Below the pieces are notes generated by a model. The model was not told where the DNA came from. It ran no database searches and worked only from the letters and a program-made list of their open reading frames with translations. Position numbers and translations under genes: made by a program. A stretch of DNA of 64,000 nt from an alpha proteobacterium AAP38 (GTDB taxonomy: Bacteria; Pseudomonadota; Alphaproteobacteria; Azospirillales; Azospirillaceae), in contig LJHR01000005.1 of assembly GCA_001296005.1 (NCBI GenBank), forward strand, positions 248,001-312,000, written 5' to 3'. Below, piece after piece: positions 61,613 through 64,000 of the stretch. Numbering within the stretch: the stretch's first letter is position 1; each line of letters opens with the position of its first letter.

Positions 61613-62536
61613 TCATGCCGACAGGGTGCGTGTCAGGTCGCGCGGCGTCACCCCGGTGGCCCCGGCACGGTCCAGCACATCCTTCAGACTGTCACCCAGC
61701 GCCTTGACACGATAGGGCAGGCCGCTGACATAGGGGCGCACGGTCAGGGTGAGAAGGCGCGGGCTGTTGAACCGGCCCGCCTCGTCCAGAAGCCAGTCGG
61801 CGGCATCCGCCACCTGCGTGGCCCATTCATGCTCAGGCCGTGTGTAGTTGATCAGGATCTGCCAGTCGTCCAACTCGTTGGACAGGGGCAGGGCCGCCAG
61901 TTCGCCCGCCTCCGTCCGGAACCGGGTGGGCAGATCGTCATGCGCCCAATCCGCGAACCAGCTTATCCCCTTGGCCGCCAGCCGGGCCGGTGTGGCGAAG
62001 CCCTCGGCCCGTGCCGGGCTCAACCACCCGTCGGGGCGATACCCGCAGGCCGTCTGCACCGCGTCCAGGGTGCGGGTGATGTAGCCATCCTCCACCTCTG
62101 CCGACAGGCCGGAATGGTGGAGGCTGTCCGCATCCCAGCCATGGGCGCAGATGTCATGCCCGTCCGACAGGACATCCCGTACCAGCCCCGGATAGCGTTC
62201 CGCGACCGCCCCCTGTACAGCGAACGTTACGCGCAGTCCCAGCTTGCCAAACAGTGTCAGCAGACGATAGGCACCGACCCGGTTGCCATAATCACGCGTG
62301 GTGTAATGGCGCAGGTCCGGATAGGGCGTCTGCATGGCACCCGGCGCCTTGAACGGCTGCCCCGATGGGTTCAGGGGGAAGAATTCCAGCGGGACCACTA
62401 CCCACAGGCCCAGCTTCGCCCCACCCGGCAGGGTGATGGGCGTGCGGTCGATAATGGGGGATGCCGGATAATGGTCATGGTCCGGGCCGGCATGACGCTT
62501 GGCATAGGTGAAATAGCTGTCGGGCAGGATGCTCAT
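61613..62536 (-). CDS. Polysaccharide-deacetylase-fold hydrolase, PuuE-like (second of pair)
   Basis: 307 residues from ATG 62536, which overlaps the previous stop by one base (TGATG). NodB-fold features are VVVPLEFFPLNPSGQ, RDYGNRVGAYRLLTLF, VTFAVQGAVAERYPGLVRD and DICAHGWDADSLH. The AHGWD site in place of the classic HxxxH, and the RDYGNRVG motif, are shared with PuuE allantoinase-type and cyclic-imide hydrolases rather than chitin deacetylases. Cytoplasmic (no signal). It is paired with a paralogue and an amidase-like isochorismatase, so a ring-opening amidohydrolase role is more likely than glycan deacetylation. Confidence 0.8.
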   Translation of the reverse strand: MSILPDSYFTYAKRHAGPDHDHYPASPIIDRTPITLPGGAKLGLWVVVPLEFFPLNPSGQPFKAPGAMQTPYPDLRHYTTRDYGNRVGAYRLLTLFGKLGLRVTFAVQGAVAERYPGLVRDVLSDGHDICAHGWDADSLHHSGLSAEVEDGYITRTLDAVQTACGYRPDGWLSPARAEGFATPARLAAKGISWFADWAHDDLPTRFRTEAGELAALPLSNELDDWQILINYTRPEHEWATQVADAADWLLDEAGRFNSPRLLTLTVRPYVSGLPYRVKALGDSLKDVLDRAGATGVTPRDLTRTLSA

Positions 62537-63489
62537 CACAGGCCCCCCTGCGGATTGAAACCGGTGCCAGGCCGCGCATCGCCGCGCCGGGCGATGTCGG
62601 CCAGGGTCTGGTCGTAATGGTTGGCCATATAGAACTCGGCGATTTCCTTGGCCGTAGTCACCCAGACATCGTCGCGGTGGCTGGTGATATAGCGCAAGGC
62701 CTCCCGGAACGGGCCAATACGATGCGGATGGCCGACCAGATAGGCATGAAGCGGGATGCACATGACGGTCCCTGTCTCCGCCCCTTCCTCCAGCAACTGG
62801 TCGAAATGGCGCTTCAGGGCATCGGCATAGGCGCGTGGGCTCTGGTGATAGATGCCATAGGTGATGACGTCATTGACCTCCAGGCTGTAGGGCATGGAAA
62901 TCAGGCGGTTGTCGCCCTTCACCTTCACGGGTTGCGGCTGGTCGTCCTGGAATAGGTCGCAGCTATACCAGAAGCCATATTCGGCCAAGAGATCGAGCGT
63001 GCGTTCGGTATGGGTCAATGCCGGTGCCAGATAGCCCCGGATGCGCTGCCCCGTGGCATCCATGACGGATTTGATGCTGTCTTCCAGCACGGCGCGTTCC
63101 TGCGCCTCCGTCATGTTGTAGGAATAGCGGGTGTTGTAGATGCCGTGGCTGAAGAATTCCCAGTCACGGTCCACGCAGGCGCGGATGATTTCCGGGTGAT
63201 GGTCCAGCATGGCGACGGACAGGCTGATGCTGCCGCGCACATTGAACTCGTCCATCACCTCCATCAGCCGCCAATGCCCAACCCGATTGCCCCAGTCGCG
63301 GGCCGAATAGGGCACGATGTCGGGATGCGGCCGGCCCCAGGGCTTGCGCGATGGGTTGATGGGCGGGTCCAGCTCATAGAACTCGATATTCGGGGCCACC
63401 CAGAAGGCGACCTTCTTGTTCCCCGGCCAAGTGATCTTGGGCCGGTCGCGGTAGGGCCAGAAATCGTACAGGTTGGGATCGCTGTGCAT
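62536..63489 (-). CDS. Polysaccharide-deacetylase-fold hydrolase, PuuE-like (first of pair)
   Basis: 317 residues from ATG 63489 with GGAAG five bases upstream. Motifs are VAFWVAPNIEFYELDPPINP, RDWGNRVGHWRLMEVM, LSVAMLDHHPEIIRACVDR, WEFFSHGIYNTRY and PLHAYLVGHPHRIGPF. The latter His-rich C-terminal motif is typical of PuuE-like amidohydrolases. The gene lies 17 bases after the isochorismatase-family gene and runs into its own paralogue. Two co-encoded homologues could act on successive intermediates or form one complex. Confidence 0.8.
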   Translation of the reverse strand: MHSDPNLYDFWPYRDRPKITWPGNKKVAFWVAPNIEFYELDPPINPSRKPWGRPHPDIVPYSARDWGNRVGHWRLMEVMDEFNVRGSISLSVAMLDHHPEIIRACVDRDWEFFSHGIYNTRYSYNMTEAQERAVLEDSIKSVMDATGQRIRGYLAPALTHTERTLDLLAEYGFWYSCDLFQDDQPQPVKVKGDNRLISMPYSLEVNDVITYGIYHQSPRAYADALKRHFDQLLEEGAETGTVMCIPLHAYLVGHPHRIGPFREALRYITSHRDDVWVTTAKEIAEFYMANHYDQTLADIARRGDARPGTGFNPQGGL

Positions 63490-63506
63490 CACTTCCGTCC
63501 TCCCGC

Positions 63507-64000
63507 TCAACCGGCCAGCGCCGCCAGATGGGCGTCCACTTCCGCCACATTCACGACGTCGGCATATTTCAGCAGAAGGTCGGTCAGGTTGGCGTAGTGG
63601 TAGCTTTCGTGTTTATCGGCCACGCATTCCTCCGCAACGATGGTGCGATAGCCGCGGGACAGGCTGTCCACCGCCGTGGCGCGGACGCAGCCCGATGTGC
63701 TTCCGCCTGTCACGATCACCGTATCGACCTTGTGCCAGACCAGATAGCTGGGCAGCGGCGTTTCGAAAAAGGCGGATGGCATGCGCTTGTCAAAGACGAA
63801 GTCCACGGCAGGATCGATCTCCACACGCGGGTCGAAGGCGTGGCGGTCACTGTCGGCCTTGATGTTCTGCAGGCTGTCAGGCGTGTTTGTGCGCGTGCCC
63901 CAGACGCCGGCATCGCCCGCGTCGGGCTTGTACATCACGCGGGTCCAGATGACAGGCATGCCCAGCCGGCGGGCGGCGGCACTGATCCGGTTCACATGCG
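63507..64000 (-). CDS. Isochorismatase-family amidohydrolase (N-terminus beyond window)
   Basis: At least 163 residues are present; the start lies past base 64000. The Lys of the triad is in FVFDKRMPSAFF and the Cys in VTGGSTSGCVRATAVD, followed by the ADKHESYHYANLTDLLLKYA region. The STSGCVRA loop places it with N-carbamoylsarcosine amidase, maleamate amidase and RutB-like enzymes, which hydrolyse terminal amide or carbamoyl groups. It heads the minus-strand set with the two PuuE-like hydrolases. Together they look like a ring-opening and deamidation module for a nitrogen heterocycle. Confidence 0.83.
   Translation of the reverse strand, partial: HVNRISAAARRLGMPVIWTRVMYKPDAGDAGVWGTRTNTPDSLQNIKADSDRHAFDPRVEIDPAVDFVFDKRMPSAFFETPLPSYLVWHKVDTVIVTGGSTSGCVRATAVDSLSRGYRTIVAEECVADKHESYHYANLTDLLLKYADVVNVAEVDAHLAALAG

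Noticed and set aside
61613-63489. Chitin or peptidoglycan deacetylase role for the two NodB-fold proteins
   Set aside because: No signal peptide, the metal motifs resemble PuuE-type amidohydrolases, and the neighbours are amidases and regulators, not cell-wall genes.
1-64000. tRNA, rRNA, riboswitch, insertion-sequence or phage genes
   Set aside because: No cloverleaf, ribosomal RNA, transposase, integrase or terminal inverted repeat pattern was recognised by eye; a covariance-model scan would be the decisive test.

Overview
The window looks like chromosomal sequence from a GC-rich alphaproteobacterium. It has six TonB-dependent receptors (TBDRs), tightly overlapping operons, AGGAG-type ribosome binding sites and a type I secretion/partner-switching locus. 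The style recalls Azospirillaceae such as Niveispirillum, or a sphingomonad-like oligotroph; this placement is an inference from gene content, not a search. I see no rRNA, tRNA, CRISPR array or insertion sequence. The window opens inside one gene and closes inside another.

Layout. (1) 0-5.3 kb: HMG-CoA-lyase-like gene (cut by the edge), hydantoinase/oxoprolinase A and B, and a convergent GntR/FCD regulator. (2) 5.6-12.1 kb: a TBDR, then on the minus strand a TetR regulator and a GH106-type alpha-L-rhamnosidase. (3) 12.4-22.0 kb: a plus-strand series of TBDR, two overlapping genes resembling the alpha and beta subunits of C-glycoside deglycosidase, carboxylesterase, Tat-exported GH1 beta-glucosidase, MFS permease and GMC oxidoreductase. 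I read this as a plant-glycoside (flavonoid-type) catabolic locus able to break O- and possibly C-glycosidic bonds through a 3-keto intermediate. (4) 22.06-29.16 kb, minus strand: a former type I secretion operon (two ABC transporters, HlyD adaptor, repeat adhesin) followed by a REC-PP2C phosphatase, a STAS protein and an RsbW-like kinase. Nearly every gene carries a truncation, frameshift or nonsense codon, although the flanking genes are intact. (5) 29.4-35.1 kb: a regulator with two GntR-type winged helices, a tannase-family esterase, a TBDR and a small SH3-like protein. (6) 35.2-42.5 kb: TBDR, AbgT-family transporter, CocE/NonD hydrolase and LysR regulator in one operon. (7) 42.5-53.3 kb: TBDR with aldehyde dehydrogenase, GH3 beta-glucosidase, isochorismatase-family hydrolase, two-domain esterase and another TBDR. 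(8) 53.5-64 kb: two tandem MmgE/PrpD proteins, a PaaK-like CoA ligase and an amidase, divergent from a GntR/UTRA regulator with a perfect palindrome between them. Then come an unusual crotonase, a second GntR/UTRA regulator, two PuuE-like polysaccharide-deacetylase-fold hydrolases and a second isochorismatase-family amidase.

Overall the region behaves like a catabolic archipelago. Each block pairs an outer-membrane receptor with hydrolases and a local regulator, apparently for plant-derived glycosides, aromatic esters and cyclic amides. The two points most worth follow-up are the putative C-/3-keto-glycoside cleavage operon (12.4-22.0 kb) and the locally decayed secretion/partner-switch operon (22.06-29.16 kb).
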